Made by a program: the position numbers and the translations under genes. Of a DNA stretch of 12,184 nucleotides, positions 1 through 6,445 are shown one piece after another. A model generated the notes under the pieces. That model was not told the origin of the DNA. It saw only the letters and a program-made list of their open reading frames with translations, and made no database searches. Origin of the DNA: Actinomycetota bacterium (lineage in GTDB: Bacteria > Actinomycetota > UBA4738 > HRBIN12); NCBI GenBank assembly GCA_004366195.1, contig SIRV01000200.1, forward strand, positions 1 through 12,184. The letters are read 5' to 3'. Within the stretch, counting starts at the first letter, position 1, and each line of letters opens with the position of its first letter.

Positions 1-710
1 CCGCCGAGCCGCTCGCACACGCCGGCCAGGCACGCGTAGAGCGGGGGACAGGTCGGGCACCGCGCGAGGTGCGCCTCGAGCGCGGCGCGTTCGGATGCGC
101 TGAGACCGCCGTCCAGGTACTCGGAGACCTTGCGTCGTGCATCCCAGCAGCGCAGGGGGATGCCCTTGAGCGCCGCCCGCCGCTCGTGGCCGCTGGCCAG
201 GGCGCTCACGAGCATCATGCGACCGCGGCGCAGACGCTGCTTGGCCGCCGGCACCCCGGTCCCGAGGGTCTCCGCGATCCGTTCGACGGTCCAACCCTCG
301 ACGTCGTGGAGGAGGACGGCGGAGCGGTAGATGAAGGGGAGCCGGACGAGGGCGTCCTCGAGCTCCTCGCGTCGCTCGGCTCGCTCCACGACGGCCTCGG
401 CGTCGACGGTGTACGCATCGTCCATCCACCGCTCCTCGATCTCCCCGGCGGGGATCTCCCGATCGCGCCGCGCCCGGTCCACCGCGAGGTTGTGGAGGAT
501 CCGCCGGAGCCACACCCGCACGGGGGCGTCGCCGCGGAAGCGGTGCCGGGCCCGGTAGGCGCGGAGGAACGTCTCCTGGACCAGGTCCTCCGCCTCGTCG
601 GGATCCCGGACGAGGTGACGGGCGAACCGGTACAGGGCCGGAGCGTGCTCGGCGACGAGGGCCTCGAAGCCCTCGGCCTCGAGACCCCCGGTCGCCGTTC
701 CCCCGTTCAC
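1..710 (-). CDS. ECF sigma factor fused to a zf-HC2 anti-sigma domain (3' end outside window)
   Basis: An alternative sigma factor that directs RNA polymerase to specific promoters. The frame is open for 236 codons from a GTG at 710 to the window edge. Residues 15-85 match sigma-70 region 2 (LYRFARHLVRDPDEAEDLVQ, then RVWLRRILHNLAVDRARR). Residues 112-170 match region 4, including LPFIYRSAVLLHDVEGWTVERIA and the helix-turn-helix end AAKQRLRRGR. Without a stop, residues 188-221 continue into a zinc-binding anti-sigma motif: Cys188 before W-D, SEYLDGGLS, then His214-x3-Cys218-x2-Cys221. Further cysteines follow at 227 and 232. Such domains usually sit on a separate anti-sigma protein, and fused forms are known among ECF factors (CorE-like and zf-HC2 types). 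Inference: intramolecular, metal- or redox-sensitive control. The start is uncertain because the best SD is 18 nt upstream of the GTG. The gene follows the DUF2892 gene by 20 nt, so the two are probably cotranscribed. Confidence 0.9.
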   Translation of the reverse strand, partial: MNGGTATGGLEAEGFEALVAEHAPALYRFARHLVRDPDEAEDLVQETFLRAYRARHRFRGDAPVRVWLRRILHNLAVDRARRDREIPAGEIEERWMDDAYTVDAEAVVERAERREELEDALVRLPFIYRSAVLLHDVEGWTVERIAETLGTGVPAAKQRLRRGRMMLVSALASGHERRAALKGIPLRCWDARRKVSEYLDGGLSASERAALEAHLARCPTCPPLYACLAGVCERLG

Positions 711-733
711 GGGGCCATGGTGCCACGACCTCA
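707..733 (-). promoter_or_regulatory. Start region of the sigma gene: SD, three-codon ATG frame, overlapping GTG
   Basis: On the minus strand, GAGG (732-729) lies 10 nt before an ATG at 718. That ATG reads only Met-Ala-Pro before a TGA at 709-707. This TGA overlaps the GTG start of the sigma gene as GTGA. The SD itself overlaps the stop codon of the upstream DUF2892 gene (733-731). This could be a stop-restart coupling device, or a sign of a one- or two-base error in the CCCC run. The reading is by eye only. Confidence 0.35.
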
Positions 734-940
734 GCGCTGCGTGGGACCGGTGGAGATCCGGAACACCCGGTACAGGGGGCAGAACCCCACGAGCGCCGTC
801 GCGAGCATGATGCCCGCCACGACGAGCAGGATCGCCCCGCCCGGCGTTCCGATGCCCACGGCCCAGGCGGCGATCGCCGCCGCGGGGGCGAGGAGCACCC
901 CTCGCACCAGCCGGTCCACGGTGCCCATGTTGCGCTCCAT
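731..940 (-). CDS. DUF2892 (YgaP-like) small inner-membrane protein
   Basis: A 69-residue protein with the pattern of the DUF2892/YgaP transmembrane family: an N-terminal N-x-G-T-x-D-R motif (residues 4-10), hydrophobic helices at about 14-30 and 35-52, and the characteristic GFCPLYRVF motif near the end (Cys54). In this family the segment is found alone or fused to a rhodanese domain, and its role is poorly defined. The start ATG at 940 is supported by GGAGG at 951-947 with 6 nt spacing. The second Met (residue 5) is a weaker alternative. The stop is 20 nt from the sigma gene's GTG, so the two genes probably form one transcript divergent from trpC. Functional pairing with the sigma factor is inferred from position only. 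Confidence 0.85.
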   Translation of the reverse strand: MERNMGTVDRLVRGVLLAPAAAIAAWAVGIGTPGGAILLVVAGIMLATALVGFCPLYRVFRISTGPTQR

Positions 941-973
941 CCCGCACCTCCATCCTTCGGAGCCGCTCCTGAA

Positions 974-1000
974 GACGTACGACCGGTCGAGAGGGATACA
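974..1000 (-). promoter_or_regulatory. Possible ECF-type promoter for the DUF2892-sigma pair
   Basis: On the minus strand, TGTATCC (1000-994) is followed after 16 nt by CGTC (977-974). A 16-nt gap and a CGTC-like -10 are typical of ECF promoters, so autoregulation by the sigma factor is possible. It is a single sequence judged by eye, without comparison to the regulon. Confidence 0.25.
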
Positions 1001-1011
1001 TCCCCGCCAGG

Positions 1012-1017
1012 TAGACT
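1012..1017 (+). promoter_or_regulatory. TAGACT -10 box for the trpCBA operon, near-leaderless
   Basis: TAGACT fits the actinobacterial -10 pattern TAnnnT and ends 9 nt before the trpC ATG. Transcription would therefore begin at or just before the start codon. No Shine-Dalgarno sequence is visible in the nine bases between, which supports a leaderless or near-leaderless mRNA. No convincing -35 was found. The same hexamer precedes the second binding-protein gene at 11009. Confidence 0.45.
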
Positions 1018-1026
1018 CCGGGACCC

Positions 1027-1806
1027 ATGGGCTTCCTGAGCGAGCACGTCGCGGAGGTCCGGCGCCGGCTCGAACGGCGGCCGCTCGACGCCGAGCGGCT
1101 CGCGGCGCTCGCCCTCGGGCTGCCGCCGGCCCGCGGGTTCGCGGCCGCCCTGCGCGCCGCGCCGGTCCCCGCGGTGATCGCCGAGGTGAAGCGAGCGTCG
1201 CCCTCGGCCGGTGCGATCGCCGACGCCGACGCCGATGCCGCGGAGCGGGCGCGGGCGTACGAGGCGGCGGGGGCGACGGCGGTCTCCGTGCTCACCGAGC
1301 CCCGGCACTTCGGCGGGTCCCTCGCCGACCTCCGGGCGGTGCACCTGGCGGTCTCGGTGCCGGTGCTCCGCAAGGACTTCCTCGTCCACCCCGACCAGGT
1401 GCTCGAGGCCCGCGTCGGCGGCGCGGACGCCGTGCTGCTGATCGTCGCGGCGCTCTCCCGCTCCGAGCTCGCGGCGATGGTGGCGACGGCTCGGGACCTC
1501 GGGCTCGACGCGCTCGTCGAGGTCCACACCGAGGCAGAGCTGGAGGCCGCGCTCGAAGCCGGCGCCGAGGTCGTCGGGGTGAACGCGCGGGACCTCGAGA
1601 CCCTGGAGGTCGACCCGGAGGGCGCGCTGGAGCTCCTCGCCCGGGTCCCCGCCGGCCGGATCGCCGTGGCCGAGAGCGGGATCTCGACCCGCGCACAGGT
1701 CGAGCGGGCGACGGCGGCGGGGGCCCGGGCGGTCCTCGTCGGGGAGGCGCTGATGCGGGCGCCGGACCCGGCGGCGACCCTGCGCGAGCTGCGGGGGGCG
1801 GCGTGA
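1027..1806 (+). CDS. trpC: Indole-3-glycerol phosphate synthase
   Basis: Converts 1-(2-carboxyphenylamino)-1-deoxyribulose 5-phosphate to indole-3-glycerol phosphate, the fourth step of tryptophan synthesis, in the cytoplasm. At 259 residues it is the usual length for a stand-alone TIM-barrel enzyme, with no TrpF domain attached. Family motifs occur in order: AEVKRASPSAG (Glu53, Lys55), VLTEPRHFGGS (89-98), VLRKDF with Lys116, VEVH with Glu165, VGVNARDL with Asn186, and AESGIS (215-220). All expected catalytic positions are present. The ATG at 1027 has a -10 box just upstream and no SD. The stop overlaps the trpB GTG as GTGA, so translation of trpB is probably coupled. No trpE, trpG, trpD or trpF is in the window; they must lie elsewhere if the pathway is complete. 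Confidence 0.97.
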   Translation: MGFLSEHVAEVRRRLERRPLDAERLAALALGLPPARGFAAALRAAPVPAVIAEVKRASPSAGAIADADADAAERARAYEAAGATAVSVLTEPRHFGGSLADLRAVHLAVSVPVLRKDFLVHPDQVLEARVGGADAVLLIVAALSRSELAAMVATARDLGLDALVEVHTEAELEAALEAGAEVVGVNARDLETLEVDPEGALELLARVPAGRIAVAESGISTRAQVERATAAGARAVLVGEALMRAPDPAATLRELRGAA

Positions 1807-3008
1807 CGGCGCGCCCCGCGCTGCCGGATGCCCGCGGCCGCTTCGGGCTCTACGGCGGGCGCTACGTGCCGGAGGTGCTGATCCCGGCCCTCGACGAGCT
1901 CGCCGCGGCCTGGGCCGAGCTCCGCGAGGACCCCGGCTTCCGGGGCGAGCTGGACGCGCTGCTCCGCGACTACGTCGGACGGCCCTCGCCGCTCACGTAC
2001 GCGGCGCGCCTCTCGGACGCGCTCGGGTACCGGATCTACCTGAAGCGGGAGGACCTGAACCACACGGGGGCTCACAAGATCAACAACACCCTCGGCCAGG
2101 TGCTGCTCGCCAAGCGCCTCGGCAAGTCCCGCGTGATCGCCGAGACGGGGGCGGGGCAGCACGGGGTCGCCACGGCGACGGCGGCCGCGCTGTTCGGCCT
2201 GCCCTGCGTGGTGTACATGGGCGAGGAGGACACGCACCGCCAGGCGCCGAACGTGGAGCGCATGCGCCTGCTCGGCGCCGAGGTGATCCCGGTCACGGCC
2301 GGGCAGCGGACGCTGAAGGAGGCGATCAACGAGGCGATGCGGGACTGGGCGGCCACCGTGCGCCACACCCACTACGTGTTCGGCACGGCGGCGGGGCCGA
2401 GCCCGTTCCCGGCCCTGGTCCGCGACCTCCAGCGGGTCATCGGCGACGAGGCGCGCGAGCAGTTCCGCGAGGCCGAGGGGCGGGACCCCGACGCCGTCGT
2501 GGCCTGCGTCGGCGGAGGCAGCAACGCGATCGGGACGTTCGCGGCCTTCATCGGCGCGCCGGGGGTGACCCTCTACGGGATCGAGGCCGGCGGGCGGGGA
2601 GCCGGGGTCGGGGAGCACTGCCGCTCGCTGACCCTCGGCGAGCCGGGGGTCCTGCACGGCGCCTACTCGTACCTGCTCCAGGACGCCGACGGGCAGGTGG
2701 CGGCCACCCACTCCATCTCGGCGGGGCTCGACTACCCGGGCGTGGGGCCGGAGCACAGCTACCTGAAGGACGCCGGGCTCGCCCGGTACGAGGCGGCGAC
2801 CGACCGCGAGGCGCTCGAGGGGTTCCGCGCCCTCGCCACGCTGGAGGGGATCCTCCCGGCGCTGGAGCCGGCCCACGCCATCGGGTGGCTCCTCCGACGG
2901 CCGCTGCCGGAGGGCTCGCGGGTGCTGGTCTGCCTCTCCGGCCGGGGCGACAAGGACCTGGAGACCGTGCGGCGGGCGCTGGCGGCCGCGGAGGGTGCCG
3001 GTGCCTGA
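1803..3008 (+). CDS. trpB: Tryptophan synthase beta chain
   Basis: The PLP-dependent beta subunit, which joins indole to L-serine to give L-tryptophan and partners TrpA in the alpha2-beta2 complex. It has 401 residues, normal for TrpB1. It opens with the family signature GRFGLYGGRYVPE. The PLP lysine is Lys92 in HTGAHKINN, the serine-binding AETGAGQHG is at 113-121, and the cofactor-phosphate loop GGGSN is at 237-241. The C-terminal LSGRGDKD is also typical. The chosen start is GTG 1803, overlapping the trpC stop and preceded by a G-rich SD (a run of six Gs in the last trpC codons). The frame is open far upstream, but that stretch overlaps trpC and the sigma gene and is not coding. The stop overlaps the trpA start by 8 nt. 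Confidence 0.97.
   Translation: MTARPALPDARGRFGLYGGRYVPEVLIPALDELAAAWAELREDPGFRGELDALLRDYVGRPSPLTYAARLSDALGYRIYLKREDLNHTGAHKINNTLGQVLLAKRLGKSRVIAETGAGQHGVATATAAALFGLPCVVYMGEEDTHRQAPNVERMRLLGAEVIPVTAGQRTLKEAINEAMRDWAATVRHTHYVFGTAAGPSPFPALVRDLQRVIGDEAREQFREAEGRDPDAVVACVGGGSNAIGTFAAFIGAPGVTLYGIEAGGRGAGVGEHCRSLTLGEPGVLHGAYSYLLQDADGQVAATHSISAGLDYPGVGPEHSYLKDAGLARYEAATDREALEGFRALATLEGILPALEPAHAIGWLLRRPLPEGSRVLVCLSGRGDKDLETVRRALAAAEGAGA
2990..2994 (+). promoter_or_regulatory. Ribosome-binding site that decides the trpA start
   Basis: GGAGG inside the end of trpB lies 6 nt before the GTG at 3001. An earlier in-frame GTG at 2995 directly abuts this SD and could not be served by it. This favours 3001 as the trpA start. 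Confidence 0.55.
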
Positions 3009-3771
3009 TCTCGAGGCGGTCCTGCGCGCCCGGCGCGAGGCCGGGGGGCGCGCGTTCGTCCCCTACGTGACCGGCGGCCTGCCGGGTGTGACCCCGGACC
3101 TGCTCCGCGGCCTCGCGGAGGCCGGCGCCGACGCGATCGAGGTGGGGATCCCCTTCTCCGACCCGGTGATGGACGGCGGGGTGATCCAGGAGGCCTCGCG
3201 CCGGGCGCTCGAGGCCGGGGCGCGGCCCCTGGAGGTCGTGGCGACGGTGGCCGAGGCCGGCCTCGACCTCCCGGTCGTGCTGATGACGTACTACAACCCG
3301 GTGTTGCGCCTCGGCGAGGAGCGGTTCCTCGAGGAGGCGGTGGCGGCCGGGGTCGCGGGCGTGATCGTCCCCGATCTCCCGGTAGACGAGGCCGCGGGAT
3401 GGCGCGAGCGCTGCCTCGCCCGGGGGGTCGCGGCGGTGTTCCTCGCGGCCCCCGGCTCGAGCCCGGAGCGGTTCCGGGAGATCGCGGCGGCGGCGCGGGG
3501 CTTCGTCTACTGCGTGAGCACGTACGGGGTGACCGGCGAGCGCGAGGAGCTCGCCGGCACGGCCGAGGAGGTGGTCGCGGCGCTCCGTCCCCTCACCGAC
3601 GTCCCGCTCCTCGTGGGGGTGGGCATCGGGACGCCCGAGCAGGCTGCGGCGGCGTGCGCCTCCGCCGACGGCGCCACCGTGGGCAGCGCCATCGTGCGGC
3701 GTCTCCTGGCGGAGGACCCGGCCGGTGCGTTGCGGCTCGCGCGGGCCTTCCGCGACGCCGTGCCCCGCTGA
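3001..3771 (+). CDS. trpA: Tryptophan synthase alpha chain
   Basis: Cleaves indole-3-glycerol phosphate to indole and glyceraldehyde 3-phosphate and passes indole to TrpB through the complex tunnel. It has 256 residues from GTG 3001 (258 if the GTG at 2995 is used), close to the usual length. The two catalytic acids are visible: Glu47 in AIEVGIPFSDP and Asp58 in PVMDGG. Other family landmarks are AFVPYVTGG (18-26), VLMTYYNP, GVIVPDLP, the STYGVTG loop, and the phosphate-binding VGVGIGTPEQ and VGSAIVRR. It overlaps trpB by 8 nt, indicating coupled translation. The stop codon lies within the left arm of an inverted repeat that may end the trp transcript. Confidence 0.96.
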   Translation: MPDLEAVLRARREAGGRAFVPYVTGGLPGVTPDLLRGLAEAGADAIEVGIPFSDPVMDGGVIQEASRRALEAGARPLEVVATVAEAGLDLPVVLMTYYNPVLRLGEERFLEEAVAAGVAGVIVPDLPVDEAAGWRERCLARGVAAVFLAAPGSSPERFREIAAAARGFVYCVSTYGVTGEREELAGTAEEVVAALRPLTDVPLLVGVGIGTPEQAAAACASADGATVGSAIVRRLLAEDPAGALRLARAFRDAVPR

Positions 3772-3801
3772 TCGGCGCCCGGCCACCTCCGTGCGCCGAT
3801 C
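3770..3801 (+). terminator. Inverted repeat at the trpA stop, candidate terminator
   Basis: GATCGGCGC (3770-3778) and its exact reverse complement GCGCCGATC (3793-3801) form a perfect 9-bp stem with a 14-nt loop. The left arm includes the last two bases of the trpA stop. The downstream stretch (TGCTTGGG) has no real T-run, so it is not a classic intrinsic terminator. It could be a terminator of the type seen in GC-rich genomes, an mRNA-stabilising hairpin, or a protein-binding palindrome. Confidence 0.5.
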
Positions 3802-3827
3802 TGCTTGGGTAGCCCGTCGGGCCGGGA

Positions 3828-3851
3828 TGTGTTATCTACACGCGCTATACG
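3828..3851 (+). promoter_or_regulatory. Possible promoter/operator region before the Liv binding-protein gene
   Basis: This is one of the most AT-rich spots in the window. It holds GTGT-TATCT-ACAC (3829-3841, 4-bp arms) and a -10-like TATACG (3846-3851), 77 nt before the ATG at 3929. The small palindrome could be a regulator site overlapping a promoter. No good -35 pairs with it, and short arms arise by chance. Confidence 0.25.
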
Positions 3852-3928
3852 GATGGGGGTGGGAGAGGCACCGCCGTCCCGAACGGTCTCCGGGAGGCGG
3901 ACCTCGGGTCCACCGGGAAGGGGGGTAC

Positions 3929-5263
3929 ATGAGGAAGCGCACGCGGTTCGCGCTCGTCGCCCTGGTCGGCGCCCTCGCCCTGGTGGGGGCGGCATGCGCC
4001 GAGGGGGGCGGCGGAGGGCAGACGGGGCCGACCGGCGGCACGACGACGGGCGGAGCGGCCGACTGCGAGGCCGACCCGTTCGGCTGCGTCGAGGTCGGGG
4101 CGGGCGAGCCCATCACGATCGGCACCCTCCTCGCGATCTCGGGGGCCGTCGCGTTCCTGGGGCTCGACAGCCAGTACGGGGTGGAGCTCGCCGTCGACTA
4201 CCTGGACGGCGCGTTCGACGGGAACCCCGGGCAGATCGCCGGGCACGACGTGCAGCTCGTGAACGAGGACGACGGATGCTCCGCCGAGGGTGGGCAGGCC
4301 GGGGCCACGAAGCTCGCCGCCGACCCCCAGATGCTCGCGGTGATCGGGACGAGCTGCTCGAGCGCGGCCCTCGGCGTGGCCGACCAGATCCTCGCCGACA
4401 AGGGCATCATGCTGATCTCGCCCTCGAACACGAACCCCAACCTGACGGCCGAGGGGGTCTGGACGGGCTGGTACGCGCGCACGGCGCACAACGACAAGAT
4501 CCAGGGCGCCATCGTGGCGAACTTCGCCTACGACGAGCTCGGGGCGCGCACGGCGGCGACCATCAACGACGAGAGCCCCTACGCGGACGCCCTCGCCGCG
4601 GTCTTCCGCCAGGTGTTCGAGTCCAAGGGCGGCACGATCACGGCGGCCGAGGCGATCCAGAGCAGCGACACCGACTTCAAGCCGCTGCTCACCTCGATCG
4701 GGCAGCAGTCGCCGGACGTGCTGTACTTCCCCGACTTCAACCCCGCCTGCGCGCTCATCACGAAGCAGGCGGCGGACGTGCCGGGGCTGAAGGACACCGC
4801 CCTGATCGGCTCGGACGGCTGCGCCGATCCCTCGTACACGGACACGGCGGGGGACGCGGCGGACGGCGCGTACATCTCGCAGCCCGACACCTCGGCCTTC
4901 CAGCAGGGCGACTTCTACCAGAACGAGTTCCTGCCGGCCTACGAGGAGCTCGTGGGCAAGGACCCGACGGCCGCGTTCCACGCGCACGCCTTCGACGCCT
5001 TCAACATCCTGGCCCGGGCCATCGAGCAGGTGGCGATCGACAACGGCGACGGCTCCATCTCGATCCCGAGGACCGCCCTGAAGGACGCGGTGCTCGCGAC
5101 CAGCGGGTACCAGGGGATCATCGGCACGATCACGTGCAACGCGACGGGGGACTGCGCGACGGAGGTCACGATCGGCATCTATCAGGTGCCGGACGTGCCG
5201 TTCCTCGACCCCAAGGCCAAGCCGGTGTTCAGCCAGACGCTGAGCCTGGAGGAGGTCGGGTAA
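3929..5263 (+). CDS. livK: Branched-chain amino-acid ABC transporter substrate-binding lipoprotein
   Basis: The extracytoplasmic receptor that captures substrate and delivers it to the LivHMGF importer. It has 444 residues. A signal peptide (RKRTR, then a hydrophobic run) ends in a lipobox with Cys23 (GAAC), followed by a Gly/Thr linker to about residue 44. The Peripla_BP_6 (Leu/Ile/Val-binding) domain starts near 62 with ITIGTLLAISG. Landmarks are GLDSQYGVELAVDYL, VIGTSCSS, ISPSNTNPNLT, a DxFKPLLTSI stretch and HAHAFDAFNIL. Eight further cysteines (46, 53, 117, 143, 274, 298, 403, 409) suit disulfides outside the membrane. The ATG at 3929 is chosen because it begins the signal peptide and has an AAGG/G-run SD about 7 nt upstream; the frame is open earlier but is not protein-like. 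The exact ligand is not determined. The symbol is family-level. Confidence 0.92.
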   Translation: MRKRTRFALVALVGALALVGAACAEGGGGGQTGPTGGTTTGGAADCEADPFGCVEVGAGEPITIGTLLAISGAVAFLGLDSQYGVELAVDYLDGAFDGNPGQIAGHDVQLVNEDDGCSAEGGQAGATKLAADPQMLAVIGTSCSSAALGVADQILADKGIMLISPSNTNPNLTAEGVWTGWYARTAHNDKIQGAIVANFAYDELGARTAATINDESPYADALAAVFRQVFESKGGTITAAEAIQSSDTDFKPLLTSIGQQSPDVLYFPDFNPACALITKQAADVPGLKDTALIGSDGCADPSYTDTAGDAADGAYISQPDTSAFQQGDFYQNEFLPAYEELVGKDPTAAFHAHAFDAFNILARAIEQVAIDNGDGSISIPRTALKDAVLATSGYQGIIGTITCNATGDCATEVTIGIYQVPDVPFLDPKAKPVFSQTLSLEEVG

Positions 5264-5282
5264 GGCCGACGGCGGAGCGCTC

Positions 5283-5320
5283 GGTGCGGGGTGGGTGGAT
5301 CGGTCCGCTCACCCCGCACC
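5283..5320 (+). terminator. Strong hairpin between the binding-protein gene and livH
   Basis: GGTGCGGGGTG (5283-5293) is exactly complementary to CACCCCGCACC (5310-5320). The stem extends inward to 16 pairs with two G-U pairs, leaving a 6-nt loop (5299-5304). It starts 19 nt after the stop codon and has no T-run behind it. It could end or attenuate transcription, or protect the 3' end of the binding-protein message. Either would yield more binding protein than permease. Confidence 0.55.
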
Positions 5321-5339
5321 TGCGTATGGGGTGATGGGC

Positions 5340-5345
5340 TAGGCT
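5340..5345 (+). promoter_or_regulatory. TAGGCT -10 box giving a leaderless livH transcript
   Basis: TAGGCT matches TAnnnT and ends exactly 7 nt before the livH ATG at 5353, where a transcript would be expected to start. No SD lies in the 7-nt gap (TCCCGGC). This is the classic actinobacterial leaderless layout, and it implies that livHMGF can be transcribed independently of the binding-protein gene. Confidence 0.5.
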
Positions 5346-5352
5346 TCCCGGC

Positions 5353-6444
5353 ATGTCGGAGGAGGCGACGACCGTCCGACGGCTCGGTCGGGTCGAACGG
5401 CTCCCGACCCGACGGATCGTGCTCACCGCGCTGTCGCTCGGCGTCGGCGCCGCCGTCGCCTACGGTTCGTACCGGACGCTCACGCTGCCGGCGGGCGCGC
5501 GCTACTCGGGCTCCGCGTGGCGGGACTTCCTCGTGCTCGGGATCGCCCAGGGGGCCGTCTACGCGCTCATCGCCCTCGGCTACACGCTCGTCTACGGGAT
5601 CCTCCGGATGATCAACTTCGCCCACGGCGAGGTGTTCATGGCCGGCGCCTTCGGCTCGTTCTTCTTCGCGGACGCCTGGAAGGAGAGCGGCTTCCTCGAC
5701 CGTCGGCCGCTCCTCGCGGTGCTCCTCCTCGTGCTGATCGCCATGGCCGTCTCGGTCACGGTGGCGGTGCTGCTGGAGCGGATCGCGTACCGCCCGTTGC
5801 GCGGCGCCCCACGCCTGGTCCCGCTGATCACCGCGATCGGGGCGTCCCTCTTCCTGCAGAACACGTTCCGCGGGCTCTTCGGGGCGCAGACGCGCGGGTA
5901 TCCCAAGCCGAGGGTCCTGGAGGGAACGTGGAGCATCCTGGGGATCCCCGTCCAACGGGTGCAGGTGATCGTCCTCGTGGTGGCCGGCGTGGCGCTGATT
6001 GCCCTCACCCTCGTGGTGGCGAGGACGAAGACCGGCAAGGCCATGCGCGCCGCCGCCCAGGACCAGGAGATCGCGAGCCTCATGGGGATCGACGTGGACC
6101 GGGTCATCGTGACCACGTTCGTGGTCGGGGGGATGCTCGCGGGGATCGCCGGCGTCCTGTTCGCGCTGACCTTCGGGAACATCTCGTACTTCATGGGGTT
6201 CGCTCCCGGGATCACGGCGTTCACCGCCGCGGTCCTCGGCGGGATCGGCAGCATCGCCGGCGCCGCCGTCGGGGGCCTGATCATCGGCGTGCTGCAGTCG
6301 GTCGGGCCGGCGCTCCTGCTCACCGGCATCCACGTCCCGTCCCCGTTCCAGCTGAAGGACGTGGTCACGTTCCTGATCCTCATCCTCGTCCTCCTGTTCC
6401 GGCCGGGCGGCATCCTCGGCACCGGCGAGGCGGAGAAGGTCTGA
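5353..6444 (+). CDS. livH: Branched-chain amino-acid ABC transporter permease LivH
   Basis: One of the two membrane permeases forming the import channel with LivM. It has 363 residues. The BPD_transp_2 core begins near residue 57, with GIAQGAVYALIALGYTLVYG and INFAHGEVFMAGAFGS (88-102), typical of LivH. The cytoplasmic coupling loop is at 228-255 (GKAMRAAAQDQEIASLMGID), followed by TFVVGGMLAGIAGVLFAL. It ends with the family-like LLFRPGGILG. The N-terminus carries about 55 extra residues, including an additional hydrophobic helix (about 22-40), compared with compact LivH proteins of about 300 residues. The ATG at 5353 is supported by the leaderless -10 box. livM starts 1 nt after the stop. 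Confidence 0.94.
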   Translation: MSEEATTVRRLGRVERLPTRRIVLTALSLGVGAAVAYGSYRTLTLPAGARYSGSAWRDFLVLGIAQGAVYALIALGYTLVYGILRMINFAHGEVFMAGAFGSFFFADAWKESGFLDRRPLLAVLLLVLIAMAVSVTVAVLLERIAYRPLRGAPRLVPLITAIGASLFLQNTFRGLFGAQTRGYPKPRVLEGTWSILGIPVQRVQVIVLVVAGVALIALTLVVARTKTGKAMRAAAQDQEIASLMGIDVDRVIVTTFVVGGMLAGIAGVLFALTFGNISYFMGFAPGITAFTAAVLGGIGSIAGAAVGGLIIGVLQSVGPALLLTGIHVPSPFQLKDVVTFLILILVLLFRPGGILGTGEAEKV

Positions 6445-6445
6445 G

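Noticed and set aside
941..1026. trp leader peptide, attenuator or T-box
   Set aside because: The gap is only 86 nt. I see no short Trp-rich frame, T-box motif or terminator/antiterminator pair, and the -10 box sits next to the ATG.
69..1802. Very long plus-strand open frame continuous with trpB
   Set aside because: The upstream part overlaps the sigma gene and trpC in other frames and encodes Arg/Gly/Pro-rich non-protein-like sequence. It is a GC-driven open frame; the real gene starts at 1803.
2548..3786. 412-codon minus-strand frame across trpB/trpA
   Set aside because: Low-complexity Arg/Pro/Gly/His sequence antisense to two clearly recognised genes; no motif seen.
3805..5334. 509-codon plus-strand frame overlapping the binding-protein gene
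   Set aside because: Composition is almost all Arg, Gly, Ala and Pro without any domain. It is an out-of-frame shadow of a gene with lipobox and family motifs.
5182..6333. 383-codon minus-strand frame opposite livH
   Set aside because: Asp/Glu/Arg/His-rich shadow typical of antisense to a GC-rich membrane protein gene.
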